A stretch of DNA of 38,906 nucleotides from Streptococcus sinensis (GCF_000767835.1 NZ_JPEN01000027.1:1-38906), one strand, 5' to 3'; shown: positions 26,875-35,489, counted from the stretch's first letter. The notes: generated from the letters alone by a model not told the origin. Numbers and translations: made by a program.

Positions 26875-26957
26875 GCGGAGGTGGTGGAACGGCAGACACG
26901 CATGCTTCAGGCGCATGTGCCCGTACGGGTGTGAGGGTTCAAATCCCTTCCTCCGCA
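26875..26957 (+). tRNA. tRNA-Leu (anticodon CAG)
   Basis: An 83-nt class II tRNA. The acceptor stem is GCGGAGG (26875-26881) / CCTCCGC (26950-26956) with discriminator A. The anticodon arm is CATGC-TTCAGGC-GCATG, giving anticodon CAG (reads CUG). The long variable arm (TGCCCGTACGGGTG) and T-loop GGTTCAAATCC are typical of tRNA-Leu. CCA is not encoded. It is on the plus strand between two minus-strand operon segments, with its own promoter and terminator. Confidence 0.95.
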
Positions 26958-26966
26958 TTGAACAGG

Positions 26967-27000
26967 AACTCTTGTCCAATTTGACAAGAGTTTTTCTTTT
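26967..27000 (+). terminator. tRNA-Leu terminator
   Basis: Stem AACTCTTGTC / GACAAGAGTT followed by TTTCTTTT, 9 bp after the tRNA 3' end. Confidence 0.85.
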
Positions 27001-27036
27001 AGAAAATTTTGAAAGTCTCCTGAAATATCTTTCAGA

Positions 27037-27068
27037 AAAACCAGCCCTTTTCAGACAGGGCTGGTTTT
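27037..27068 (-). terminator. ksgA terminator
   Basis: Perfect 11-bp stem AAAACCAGCCC / GGGCTGGTTTT directly after the ksgA stop. It separates ksgA from the rsgA group and backs onto the tRNA terminator. Confidence 0.82.
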
Positions 27069-27075
27069 CAATATC

Positions 27076-27948
27076 TTATAGACCTTGCGCCTTCAAGGCA
27101 TCTGCCAGACGGGCAAAATCTGCTAAAGCCAAAGCCTCTCCTCGAACACTTGGAGATAACTCAGCTTGCTCTAAAGCGGCTGTTAACTTGGCTTTGGTCT
27201 CCTCTGCTTTGCCAAAATGACTAGTCAAGTTATTCCAGAGAGTTTTCCGACGATGGACAAAGCTGGCCTTGGAAACCTTGAAAAAGAATTTCTCGTCCTG
27301 GACCGCAACTGCTGGCTGGTCTCTGCGCACCATCTTGAGAATGGCCGAATCCACATTTGGAGCTGGCACAAAGACTGTCCGTGGCACGATAAAGGCAACC
27401 TTGGCCGTCATGTAATACTGCACCGCAATCGACAAACTGCCGTAAGCCTTGGTATTCGGCTGAGCCGAAATCCGGTCCGCCACTTCCCTCTGCATCATAA
27501 CGACAAACTCACTAAAAGGAATCCCGCTCTCAATCAAATGCATGAGAATCGGTGTCGTGATATAGTAAGGCAGATTTGCCACTACCTTGATAGGCAGGTC
27601 TGGATTCTTAAACTCTGCTATGTACTGAGCCAGATTAACCTTGAGGATATCCTGATTGACCACGGTCACATTGTCAAAATTGCGCAGAGTATCTGCCAAA
27701 ATGGGCACCAGCCGATCATCAATCTCAAAAGCCATGACCTCGGCGGCATTTTCCGCCAAAAACTCCGTCAATGCCCCAATACCGGGACCAATTTCGATGA
27801 CATTGACTTGCTTGTCAATCTCGGCGGTATCCACAATCTTCTGGAGAATGTTGGTATCAGTCAGGAAATTCTGACCGAACGATTTTTTAAAGGTGAAACC
27901 GTGACGCTCCAGAATGGCACGGGTCACACTATAGTCTGCAATTCTCAT
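27076..27948 (-). CDS. rsmA: 16S rRNA dimethyladenosine transferase RsmA/KsgA
   Basis: A 290-residue methyltransferase that dimethylates A1518/A1519 in helix 45. The SAM site reads [16 protein letters not shown] and the catalytic motif IV is [11 protein letters not shown]. The C-terminal helical domain is complete. I chose the ATG at 27948 ([13 protein letters not shown]), the conserved streptococcal start; an in-frame ATG at 27975 would add nine residues. A hairpin lies 9 nt upstream of the chosen start. A -10-like TGC-TAGAAT further upstream may give ksgA its own transcript. Confidence 0.95.
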   Translation of the reverse strand: MRIADYSVTRAILERHGFTFKKSFGQNFLTDTNILQKIVDTAEIDKQVNVIEIGPGIGALTEFLAENAAEVMAFEIDDRLVPILADTLRNFDNVTVVNQDILKVNLAQYIAEFKNPDLPIKVVANLPYYITTPILMHLIESGIPFSEFVVMMQREVADRISAQPNTKAYGSLSIAVQYYMTAKVAFIVPRTVFVPAPNVDSAILKMVRRDQPAVAVQDEKFFFKVSKASFVHRRKTLWNNLTSHFGKAEETKAKLTAALEQAELSPSVRGEALALADFARLADALKAQGL

Positions 27949-27956
27949 TTTATAAT

Positions 27957-27977
27957 GAATGCAGTCAAGCTGCATTC
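27957..27977 (-). promoter_or_regulatory. Leader hairpin at the ksgA start
   Basis: Perfect 8-bp stem GAATGCAG-CTTGA-CTGCATTC between the only obvious Shine-Dalgarno (AAAGGAAG) and the chosen ATG. It contains the alternative upstream ATG. It could bring the distant SD close to the start codon or control initiation. Confidence 0.5.
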
Positions 27978-28086
27978 TTCCTTTCTTTCATCTGCTTCTA
28001 TTCTAGCATATTTCAGAAAGCTTGGAAATGCTCCAACTCCATTTTGCCTATTGAATCCTTATATGATATGTAGCTCATAGAACCCT

Positions 28087-30918
28087 TTATCTAAATTTTA
28101 TCCTAGATTTTTTAAATGCAATATCTTTATCCAAAAGCTTCAACAGGGGAGTTATGTATTCAGGATTTGGAAACTTAGGACCGAAAATGACTTCCCCGAT
28201 TTGAATTGGATGTTCACGTTCTACATAAAGTTTACCTATCCCAGAAGACTTATCGATCTTGATTTCCTCATTGCTAGGGTCTAAATTGGCATAGCGCAAG
28301 ATACGCAACTCGTCCTCATATTTGTAATCTACAGATTTAAATAAGTAACGAATTTCCTCTATACAGTCAGAAATCGCTTTTTGATAAAAATCATCTCCTT
28401 TGTTCAAATCCTTATCTATGTTTTCCTTTAAAGCTTCCAAGAATTCTTCTAATTTTTTGATTTCATCGTCGTTAAAGAGTTCCGTTTTTTCTATGCTAAA
28501 CTCACCACCTGAATCATTAACATAGGCTATTCGGTAGAGATAATCTACATTTCCTTTTGAAAAACTATCTTTTTCTTCAAAATTCGGTTCAGTTCCTTCA
28601 TCATTAACAGTATCGACTGAATTCTCACTCTCCCTCCGAAAGATAGATTTTTCAAAACCACTATTTAATCCAGATTTCATTAGATACATCTTATCAGAAA
28701 ATTCTAAAGAGATTTTTTCTCGACGCCAAGAAACATCATTGACGGATGAAAATCTAGAAAAGTTATCCTCCCGAAGCACAATACAAACACCTTTGGCATC
28801 ATCACCATACTGGGACCACATGGCTAAATCATCCGTTTTAATCGTAAAGCTCATTAAAAACCATGAACTTGGCTCCAAAGCATCTCGTCTATCTAAACCC
28901 AAGATCTTTTCTATGATGATACCTTCCTCAGGATCATTCATATAATTCGCATTATTCAAACGAGTTTTTCCAACTATAGAAAAGCTTGATCCCTCCTTCT
29001 GATCCAATAGACTTTGAAGCACACTCCCTTTGGTGTAATGACCAAACTTTATATTTTCCTTTTTATCTTCGTCTTTCAATCCCAGTTGATACTTAATTTT
29101 TTGAACATATTGATAAATCGACAGCAGATTATTTAGTTCATCCGAGTCTTCTTTATAATGCTCTGCCCATGGTTGTAAAATAGCATATTTAGTATTCTTT
29201 AAAAGACCCTCTTTTAAGATAAAGTTGAATAGCTTGTACACCTCACTATCAAAAACATTATCATAATAAAAAAATAGATCATCAAAATTTTGTAACATAA
29301 ATGTGGAGAATTGTTCATAGAGTTTTTTGATTGTTTCTATTGTTTGAAGACGTTCATCTATCTCTGTTTGTTGATCAAATAAGCTTGCTAAGAACACACC
29401 ATATATAAAAGCGATTATTTCAGATTTTTGGAAGTGCTCATGTAGAGCCTGTAATTTCTCAACAGCAACCCCCAGTTCCGTCAACTCAGGCTGCTTGATT
29501 GATAAATTGAACAAAGCCATAGCATACTCTTCTGCTATATCAGGTGAGTCAGGGAATTGTTGATGCAAGACCTGTAATTTCGCAACACTAGCCTCCAGTT
29601 CTTTTAACTCAGGCTGCTGGGCTGATAAATTAACCAAAATCTTAGCATAATCCAAAGCTATATCAGGCGATTCAGGGAATTGTTGATGCAAGACCTGTAA
29701 TTTCGCAACACTAGCCTCCAGTTCTTTTAACTCAGGCTGCTTGATTGATAAATTAAACAAAATCATGGCATACGGCAAAGCTATATCAGGCGAATCCTGG
29801 AATTGTTGCTGTAATTTCTCTAATTTTTCGGCAGTAGTCTCTAGCTCTTTCAACTCAGGCTGCTGGGCTGATAAATTAACCAAAATATTAGCATAATCCA
29901 AAGCTATATCAGGCGAGTCAGGGAATTGTTGATGCAAGACCTGTAATTTCGCAACACTAGCCTCCAGTTCTTTTAACTCAGGCTGCTTGATTGATAAATT
30001 AAACAAAGCCATAGCATTCGATTCTGCTATAACAGGCGAATCTGGAAAGTGTTTGTGTAAGACCTGTAATTTCTCAGCAGTAACCTCCCGCTCTTTCAAC
30101 TCAGGCTGCTGGGCTGATAAATTAACCAAAATCTTAGCATAATCCAAAGCTATATCAGGCGAATCCTGGAATTGTTGCTGTAATTTCTCTAATTTTTCAG
30201 CAGTGGTCTCTAGTTCTTCCAACTCAGTTTGCTTGGTTGACAAATTAACCAAAATCATGGCATACGGCAAAGCTATATCAGGCGAATCCTGGAATTGTTG
30301 CTGTAATTTCTCTAATTTTTCGGCAGTAGTCTCTAGCTCTTTCAGCTCAGTCTGCTTGTTTGATAAATTGAATAAAATCCGAGCCAATGCTTCTGCTATA
30401 TCAGGAGAGTCTTGAAATTGTTGTTGCAAAACTTGTAATTTCTCAACAGAAGCCTCCCGTTCTTTCAATTCAGTTTGCTTGGTTGATAAATTAACCAAAA
30501 TCCGAGCATACGGCAAAGCTATATCATGCGATTCCTGGAATTTTTGTTGTAATTTCTCTAATTTTTTAGTAGTAGCCATCCGTTCCTTCAACACAGTCTG
30601 CTTTGCTGATAAATTAACCAAAATCATGGCATATGGCAAAGCTATATCATGCGAATCTTGGAATTTTTGCTGCAATTTCTCTAATTTTTCAGCAGTAGCC
30701 ATCGGTTCCTTCAACACAGTCTGCTTGGTTGATAAATTGAACAAAATCATGGCATACGGCAAAGCAATGTTTTCTGATTCTGGATATTGTTCATAAATTA
30801 TTCTTGCTTTTTCTGCTAGAGCTTCACAGGCAGTCTTATCTGTCTCCTTGGCTGATAAGTAAAAGAGCTTATCTAACTCTGCTTTACTTTGTTCTAAATT
30901 ACATTCTTTTTCGTCCAT
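28087..30918 (-). CDS. TPR-like 41-residue repeat protein with C-terminal DUF2971-like domain
   Basis: A 943-residue protein. Residues 67-517 are eleven tandem 41-residue helix-turn-helix units with consensus like PELKELETTAEKLEKLQQQF followed by the second helix DIALPYAMILVNLSTKQ; a partial unit precedes them. A linker (518-620) leads to a DUF2971-like domain (about 625-930) with its hallmark islands: FGHYTKGSV, NYMNDPEE, LAMWSQYGDDAKGVCI and YEDELRILRY. No signal peptide or TM is seen, so it is cytoplasmic. The ATG is 2 bp after the rnmV stop with AGGTATTAGGA upstream, so it is coupled to the rnmV transcript. It interrupts the rnmV-ksgA neighbourhood usual in streptococci, and its 3' half is more AT-rich than its neighbours, which suggests transfer. 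The activity of DUF2971 is unknown to me. A repeat sensor fused to an effector is a reasonable model, not a demonstrated one. Confidence 0.85.
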   Translation of the reverse strand: MDEKECNLEQSKAELDKLFYLSAKETDKTACEALAEKARIIYEQYPESENIALPYAMILFNLSTKQTVLKEPMATAEKLEKLQQKFQDSHDIALPYAMILVNLSAKQTVLKERMATTKKLEKLQQKFQESHDIALPYARILVNLSTKQTELKEREASVEKLQVLQQQFQDSPDIAEALARILFNLSNKQTELKELETTAEKLEKLQQQFQDSPDIALPYAMILVNLSTKQTELEELETTAEKLEKLQQQFQDSPDIALDYAKILVNLSAQQPELKEREVTAEKLQVLHKHFPDSPVIAESNAMALFNLSIKQPELKELEASVAKLQVLHQQFPDSPDIALDYANILVNLSAQQPELKELETTAEKLEKLQQQFQDSPDIALPYAMILFNLSIKQPELKELEASVAKLQVLHQQFPESPDIALDYAKILVNLSAQQPELKELEASVAKLQVLHQQFPDSPDIAEEYAMALFNLSIKQPELTELGVAVEKLQALHEHFQKSEIIAFIYGVFLASLFDQQTEIDERLQTIETIKKLYEQFSTFMLQNFDDLFFYYDNVFDSEVYKLFNFILKEGLLKNTKYAILQPWAEHYKEDSDELNNLLSIYQYVQKIKYQLGLKDEDKKENIKFGHYTKGSVLQSLLDQKEGSSFSIVGKTRLNNANYMNDPEEGIIIEKILGLDRRDALEPSSWFLMSFTIKTDDLAMWSQYGDDAKGVCIVLREDNFSRFSSVNDVSWRREKISLEFSDKMYLMKSGLNSGFEKSIFRRESENSVDTVNDEGTEPNFEEKDSFSKGNVDYLYRIAYVNDSGGEFSIEKTELFNDDEIKKLEEFLEALKENIDKDLNKGDDFYQKAISDCIEEIRYLFKSVDYKYEDELRILRYANLDPSNEEIKIDKSSGIGKLYVEREHPIQIGEVIFGPKFPNPEYITPLLKLLDKDIAFKKSRIKFR
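29368..30720 (-). repeat. Eleven tandem 123-bp coding repeats
   Basis: The unit is 123 bp (41 codons), eleven copies, 1353 bp in all. Some stretches of ~65 bp are identical between copies: the blocks beginning at 29551, 29674 and 29920 are spaced by exactly 123 and 246 bp. Gain or loss of units would keep the reading frame, so strain-to-strain length variation is expected. Confidence 0.88.
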
Positions 30919-30920
30919 TC

Positions 30921-31484
30921 CTAATACCTCTTCATCACTTCTTCCACTTCCGCCAAAGTTACTCCAAACAGTTCTAATCTCTTGAGCATCTGTTTGCCGT
31001 TAGAATAGCCGATGCGGAGCTCTTCGCCCAGATACTCTCGGCGCTGACGGCTGTCGCTTCCCATGACTAGTCCCAGTCGCACGAGGTCATTCTTTGTTAC
31101 ATCAAAATCGCTGCTTGACTCAAAATGGCTGGTTACCCCAGCGAGGGCTGTCTTTAAGTCTTCAAAACTAGCGTGCTCAATACCTAGTGAGCGTCCTTTG
31201 GTCTTAGACTTGGGAGCTGCTTCGTCGCGCTTGAGGAAAGCATGTTGGACAGTGGGAATTTCCGTCATGATCAGACGGCGAATCCGCTCGCCATTGAAGT
31301 CAGGATCTGTAAAAACAATAACTCCATGCAAGTCCTGCAAGCGGCGAATCCGCTCGATATCCGCATCGCTAATGGCAGAACCTCTAGTTTCATAGGTCTC
31401 AACATCAAAATAGCGCTTGAGATTGGCTGTGTCATCACGCCCTTCCACAACAACAACTTGCGGGATTTTTATCTTTTCAGTCAA
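30921..31484 (-). CDS. rnmV: Ribonuclease M5
   Basis: A 187-residue Toprim-fold nuclease that finishes 5S rRNA maturation. The Toprim glutamate is in VVVVEGRDDTANL and the DxD motif in VFTDPDFNGERIRR; RSLGIEHAS is also conserved. I chose the TTG at 31484 (TTG ACT GAA AAG), because conserved sequence begins there and AAGGTG is well spaced upstream; it overlaps the tatD stop by 8 bp. An ATG at 31511 would add nine residues without a clear SD. The downstream repeat-protein gene begins 2 bp after its stop. Confidence 0.93.
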   Translation of the reverse strand: MTEKIKIPQVVVVEGRDDTANLKRYFDVETYETRGSAISDADIERIRRLQDLHGVIVFTDPDFNGERIRRLIMTEIPTVQHAFLKRDEAAPKSKTKGRSLGIEHASFEDLKTALAGVTSHFESSSDFDVTKNDLVRLGLVMGSDSRQRREYLGEELRIGYSNGKQMLKRLELFGVTLAEVEEVMKRY

Positions 31485-32247
31485 GCCCAAACACCTTCTT
31501 TGCATTTTCATAGGTCGCCTGCGCTACTTCTTCGACCGTCAACCCACGCAGTTCAGCAATTTTCTCTACAACATAGCGAGTATAGGCTGTTTTGTTTTCT
31601 CGGCCGCGTTTGGGAACAGGTGCCAGATAGGGTGCATCTGTCTCGACGAGGATTTTGTCCAAAGGCAGGTTCTGCGCAGCCTCCTGAATATCCATCGCTT
31701 TTTTAAAAGTGACGACTCCAGAAAAGGAAATCATCATCCCCAGCTCGATAAAACGCTCTGCCATTTCCAAAGAACCAGAATAAGAGTGCATGATGCCACC
31801 TCTTGGTCCCACACCCTCACTCTTGATAATCTCATAGGTATCCTCCAATGCGTCACGTGTGTGGACGACAAAGGGCAGGTCTAACTCTTTGGAAAGCTGG
31901 ATTTGTCGGCGGAACACTCGCTCTTGCACTTCCTTGGGCGCTGTCATCCAGTGATAATCCAGACCAATCTCACCCAGAGCCACCACTTTTGGATGATCAA
32001 GCTTATCCAGCAGATAGGCTTCCACCGCCTCATCATAAGTACCAGCCTCAGTCGGATGCCAGCCAATCGTAGCGTAAATTTGCTCATAATTGTCGGCCAA
32101 CTCCAAGGCACGCTCAATGGTCGGCCGGTCAAAACCGACGATATTTATTTTGCTGACGCCCATTTCTGTAGCTAGCTGGAGCTCTTCTGCCTCTCGACCA
32201 GCAAATTCTTCCACGTTTAAATGGGTGTGTGTGTCAAAAATTTTCAT
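31477..32247 (-). CDS. tatD: TatD-family metal-dependent DNase
   Basis: A 256-residue TIM-barrel hydrolase. Metal ligands are visible in FDTHTHLNVEEF, GEIGLDYHW, FVVHTRDA, GIMHSYSG and VETDAPYLAPVPKRG. TatD proteins have 3'-5' exonuclease activity on DNA and act in repair or DNA turnover. The order tatD-rnmV-ksgA is common in Firmicutes. An extended -10 (TGG-TATAAT, 32277-32285) lies about 30 bp upstream. Confidence 0.95.
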   Translation of the reverse strand: MKIFDTHTHLNVEEFAGREAEELQLATEMGVSKINIVGFDRPTIERALELADNYEQIYATIGWHPTEAGTYDEAVEAYLLDKLDHPKVVALGEIGLDYHWMTAPKEVQERVFRRQIQLSKELDLPFVVHTRDALEDTYEIIKSEGVGPRGGIMHSYSGSLEMAERFIELGMMISFSGVVTFKKAMDIQEAAQNLPLDKILVETDAPYLAPVPKRGRENKTAYTRYVVEKIAELRGLTVEEVAQATYENAKKVFGLD

Positions 32248-32276
32248 GCTTTACTTCCTTGTATTTCCTGTTCTTC

Positions 32277-32285
32277 ATTATACCA
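32277..32285 (-). promoter_or_regulatory. tatD operon extended -10
   Basis: Minus-strand TGG-TATAAT 30 bp upstream of tatD. The -35 is weak. Confidence 0.55.
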
Positions 32286-32349
32286 AAAATGACCTAAAAA
32301 TGCAGAAGCCACTCTATCCAAACCAGAAAAACGAGGAAATTGTTATTCG

Positions 32350-33582
32350 TCAACTATCCGTATCCAAATCTCCCATCGGAATAATGAGCCAGAAAGACAA
32401 TAACAGCATTAATACAAGTGGAAGGAGAATGTAGGAAATCCCCATACTACTAGCAAGGGCTATCAAGAGCATGGATAAAATACCTGGAACAGCCATGCTA
32501 AATAAGTTAATAGCTGACTGGATGGATCCCATGGACTCTTCTGGTATCAGGCTGAAGACAGATTTCTGCAATCTAGGACTCAGCAGACCTACCACAACGG
32601 CACAAGCAAAGGTCGCTATCAAGACAAGTAAAAAATCCCGCAAGAAAAAACCGCAAAGAATAAAGCCTTCAAACAATTGGCTAGCATACATAGCAAGCTT
32701 GGTCGACAGTTTTTTCAGTAAACTGCCACTCAAAATGTTCCCCAAAATCAATCCCGCAGAACTGAAAACAATCAGTAAGGCAAGAGACTGACCGACCTGC
32801 AGATTTCCAAAAGTTTTTTTGAGCAATAGCAGAGTCGCTACTGGCGTCAGGATATTTAGAATAACTTGACCTAAGGATGAAATCAAGAGTAGTCTCACAA
32901 CATCTTTCAATCCCAGCAAGACTTTCAGAGAAGCTAACAGGTGCTTCCAATAATTTGCTTTAGTTAACTCCTTGTCATTGCTGAGGGTCGGCTCTAAGTC
33001 ATGCAGATTCTTACTAATCTGTCTAAAGCCCAAGTAGGCCAGCACAAAAGTCAAGGTATTTAGGCCAGCCAAAGCTCCGATGCTCATCCAAGTAATAAGA
33101 AAACCGCCAGCTAGATTGCCCAAGATATGAACCAGACTCATACTAGCCTGCCGAAAGCCCATAGCAGATGTCATATCCTGCTCAATCACCTTGATATAGA
33201 CAGGTGTCAGCATGGCACCTGAAAAATAACTCAAACTATCCGACAGAAAATTTATCAAGCAAATCACAAGCAGAATCAAGAAAGAGAAGTCTCGTCCAAA
33301 CAGCAAAAGCGTTACCAAACTGTATAGTACGACCTTGCTGAACTGTATAAACAGGTATTTCTGGGTGCGGTTCTTTTGAAAATCGGCCACAACTCCAGTA
33401 AAAACTTGAATGAACTGAGGCAAAGTTTCAGAAACCGAAATGATGAAAATCGCAAGCGGAGCAAAGGAATAGGCAGAAACATAGTTCATCAAAGCTAAAT
33501 AAAACACAATATCGCCAAAACCTGAAATCCATTGATTGATGAGCAACTGACGGAAATTTCTATTTTTTAGAAAGATGTTCAT
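32350..33582 (-). CDS. Major facilitator superfamily transporter
   Basis: A 410-residue protein with about twelve hydrophobic segments. It opens NFRQLLINQWISGFGDIVFYLA, a pattern seen in MFS exporters of the MefA/enterobactin-exporter type, and has the loop VVADFQKNRTQKYLF after TM2. Drug or metabolite efflux is the usual role, but the substrate cannot be inferred. It is downstream of a winged-helix regulator gene on the same strand, separated by a weak terminator and its own consensus promoter, so it is probably the regulator's target. Confidence 0.85.
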   Translation of the reverse strand: MNIFLKNRNFRQLLINQWISGFGDIVFYLALMNYVSAYSFAPLAIFIISVSETLPQFIQVFTGVVADFQKNRTQKYLFIQFSKVVLYSLVTLLLFGRDFSFLILLVICLINFLSDSLSYFSGAMLTPVYIKVIEQDMTSAMGFRQASMSLVHILGNLAGGFLITWMSIGALAGLNTLTFVLAYLGFRQISKNLHDLEPTLSNDKELTKANYWKHLLASLKVLLGLKDVVRLLLISSLGQVILNILTPVATLLLLKKTFGNLQVGQSLALLIVFSSAGLILGNILSGSLLKKLSTKLAMYASQLFEGFILCGFFLRDFLLVLIATFACAVVVGLLSPRLQKSVFSLIPEESMGSIQSAINLFSMAVPGILSMLLIALASSMGISYILLPLVLMLLLSFWLIIPMGDLDTDS

Positions 33583-33623
33583 AAAGTGACTCCTTTATTT
33601 TTATTAGACCTTTGTTTAACAGA

Positions 33624-33652
33624 ATAATAGCATTTCATTAAAGGTTTGTCAA
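33624..33652 (-). promoter_or_regulatory. MFS gene promoter
   Basis: Minus strand: -35 TTGACA (33647-33652), a 17-bp spacer and -10 TATTAT (33624-33629). The phrases ACAAACCTTTAAT and ACAAAGGTCTAAT repeat within the promoter region and are candidate operator half-sites. Confidence 0.75.
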
Positions 33653-33683
33653 TTTGTAGTTAAATGATTGTTTTACAAAAAAT

Positions 33684-33708
33684 AAAAACCTAGAATAAAT
33701 CTAGGCTT
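33684..33708 (-). terminator. Weak terminator after the regulator gene
   Basis: Minus-strand hairpin CCTAGA-TTTAT-TCTAGG followed by TTTTTATTTTTTG. The short stem but long T tract may allow partial read-through into the MFS gene. Confidence 0.55.
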
Positions 33709-33715
33709 TCTTCAG

Positions 33716-34732
33716 CTATTTTAAATCCTGATTGAACTTGTCTATAATTTTTTGAATCAATTTTTTATTGACTGTGTATTTCACAGAATCGTCATCCATC
33801 ACAAGCTCCAGCAAGCCAGAGTTTAGCAACTTCTGCGTATGGAAAGAGATAGAAGCTCTTGTGAGTCCTAGCTTTTTCGCAATATCCTTATTCTTGGCAT
33901 GTGGCTGAATCAGCTCAATCAAGACTTTATAGCGAGTTTCATCTCCAAGAGTTTTTAAGGTCAGAGCGAGCGTTTCATCATCAAGCTCCGATCCTGTCTG
34001 GGACACCTGGGAACTTCTCGTCGAAACGACCAAGAAATAAGAGCTAAAATCAGGAATTTTTTCAAAAAAGAAGTCTATAAATATGGGCGATAAGACAAAG
34101 ACATGTGTTTCATTCCCAAGCAACTTAGCTTTCAGCGCTTCATCGTCAAACATGTCAGATAGGCTAAAGTCTTTTTCAAAAACCAAGACTTCCTGCTCAA
34201 ACTGATCATAAATCGGCTGATAAAGTTTGAAGACTTCTTCCAGTAAGAAAGCTAGCCGATCCCGCAGCTGCTCTGGATGCTGAATAGCTTGATACCAATA
34301 CCATTTATTCTCCGGAGACTTGTCACTAGCCTCTAGAAAAGCCAACAAATCTTCCTGACTTCTATTGGCAACTTTCCCAGCAGAAAGCTTGAGTTCTAGA
34401 CAATAGAGGATTTGATCTGTGTCTAAAGCTCTCAAATACTTCAATACTTCCTCTAAATTACTTGGATCTTCTCCTTTTTCCAGTAAGTAGAGATAAAGGA
34501 GCGGTGCCAACCCTACCGTAGCTTCTTCAAATAAACCGACCGCAACCAGCTTGCTTTTCAGAGGAAGTAAAGCCTGATAAAGCTGATCATAATAGGGCTG
34601 CATATCAAGCAGTAGCTCCTTTTGATCCTGTCGCAAATCCTTCCACATATACTTATCTTCCCTTGAAACGATAGCAGGTACCATGAGAAATTCATATATT
34701 TTACTACGGTAATGAAGATTTTTTAGACCCAT
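33716..34732 (-). CDS. ArsR-like winged-helix regulator with large N-terminal domain
   Basis: A 338-residue protein. The last ~85 residues form an ArsR-type winged helix: LTLKTLGDETRYKVLIELI, then KNKDIAKKLGLTRASISFHT and a basic wing. The first ~250 residues are an acidic, helix-rich region I do not recognise; they may be the ligand-sensing or dimerisation part. Classic ArsR proteins are only ~100 residues, so this is an extended type. No Cys metal-binding motif is present, so it is unlikely to sense metal. It precedes the MFS gene, which suggests local control of efflux. Confidence 0.75.
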   Translation of the reverse strand: MGLKNLHYRSKIYEFLMVPAIVSREDKYMWKDLRQDQKELLLDMQPYYDQLYQALLPLKSKLVAVGLFEEATVGLAPLLYLYLLEKGEDPSNLEEVLKYLRALDTDQILYCLELKLSAGKVANRSQEDLLAFLEASDKSPENKWYWYQAIQHPEQLRDRLAFLLEEVFKLYQPIYDQFEQEVLVFEKDFSLSDMFDDEALKAKLLGNETHVFVLSPIFIDFFFEKIPDFSSYFLVVSTRSSQVSQTGSELDDETLALTLKTLGDETRYKVLIELIQPHAKNKDIAKKLGLTRASISFHTQKLLNSGLLELVMDDDSVKYTVNKKLIQKIIDKFNQDLK

Positions 34733-34930
34733 GGACTCTTTCCTTTCTTGTATTATTCTCTCGACCTCCGACCAGCAAAGCCAGACTATTCCTGCCTTTC
34801 ATTATACCAAAAAAGTCAGACAAACGGACAAGAGCTTTTTTCTCTTCGTCTGCCCCAGCAGGTATTTATCATTCTTTCAGTGCTTGACAGGAACCGAATT
34901 TGTCGTTTTTTGATAATTTTTTATTAAATT

Positions 34931-34973
34931 TCGATAGATTGTTATTGATTATCGATATATTTTGTGATATAGT
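34931..34973 (+). promoter_or_regulatory. DUF2975 operon promoter with TCGATA inverted repeat
   Basis: -35 TTGATT (34945-34950), a 17-bp spacer and extended -10 TGA-TATAGT (34965-34973). TCGATA (34931-34936) and TATCGA (34950-34955) form an inverted repeat with a 13-bp spacer that overlaps the -35. It is a likely operator for the Cro/CI-type protein encoded in the operon. Confidence 0.65.
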
Positions 34974-35004
34974 AAGTAAAAATAGAAATTATTTGGAGGA
35001 ATCC

Positions 35005-35481
35005 ATGTCAAAGACAAGACAAAAAACAACTGAAGATATGAGCATTGTGCTTACGAAAATCAGCCTCAACCTTTTATTTATTGCTTCCATTGTCCTGATA
35101 TCCGTTGGACCTTGGGTTGTCAAGCTAGTCATCGAATTTCCCTCTCCTTTCTTTCAAGGGAAAACTCGCTTTTGGATTTTACTTCTGCTCGGCTATGTTC
35201 TGGGCTGCCTGGCTCTGGCCTGCATTGTACATCTCTATCGGCTCCTCAGCCGCATTGGGAAGAATCAGGTCTTCATTAAACAAAATGTTCAATATATGCG
35301 CTATCTGGGCTGGGAAGTCGGGATTGTCGCCCTCATTTCTTTCTTTATGGGCTTAACAGTTTATATGCCTATGCTCCTCGTAGCCGTTTCTTGCTGCATT
35401 TTAACCTTGATTATTCGGGTGATCCGCAACGCTTTTGGCAAGGCAATTGAGCTGCAAGAAGAAGTAGACTACACCATTTAG
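35005..35481 (+). CDS. DUF2975 membrane protein
   Basis: A 158-residue protein with four hydrophobic segments (e.g. LLFIASIVLISVGPWVV and WILLLLGYVLGCLALACIV). It resembles the DUF2975 family, which is regularly paired with a small YozG-like HTH protein, as here. The start at 35005 follows TTTGGAGG; an ATG at 34900 lies upstream of the promoter. It is the first gene of a three-gene operon. Its function is unknown; in the family the membrane protein may modulate the regulator. Confidence 0.82.
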   Translation: MSKTRQKTTEDMSIVLTKISLNLLFIASIVLISVGPWVVKLVIEFPSPFFQGKTRFWILLLLGYVLGCLALACIVHLYRLLSRIGKNQVFIKQNVQYMRYLGWEVGIVALISFFMGLTVYMPMLLVAVSCCILTLIIRVIRNAFGKAIELQEEVDYTI

Positions 35482-35489
35482 GAGGGACT

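Noticed and set aside
29368-30720. CRISPR array
   Set aside because: The repeats are long (123 bp), contiguous without unique spacers, and fully coding in frame.
31063-31395. Plus-strand frames opposite rnmV and tatD
   Set aside because: They are antisense shadows of well-conserved genes, without RBS or family resemblance.
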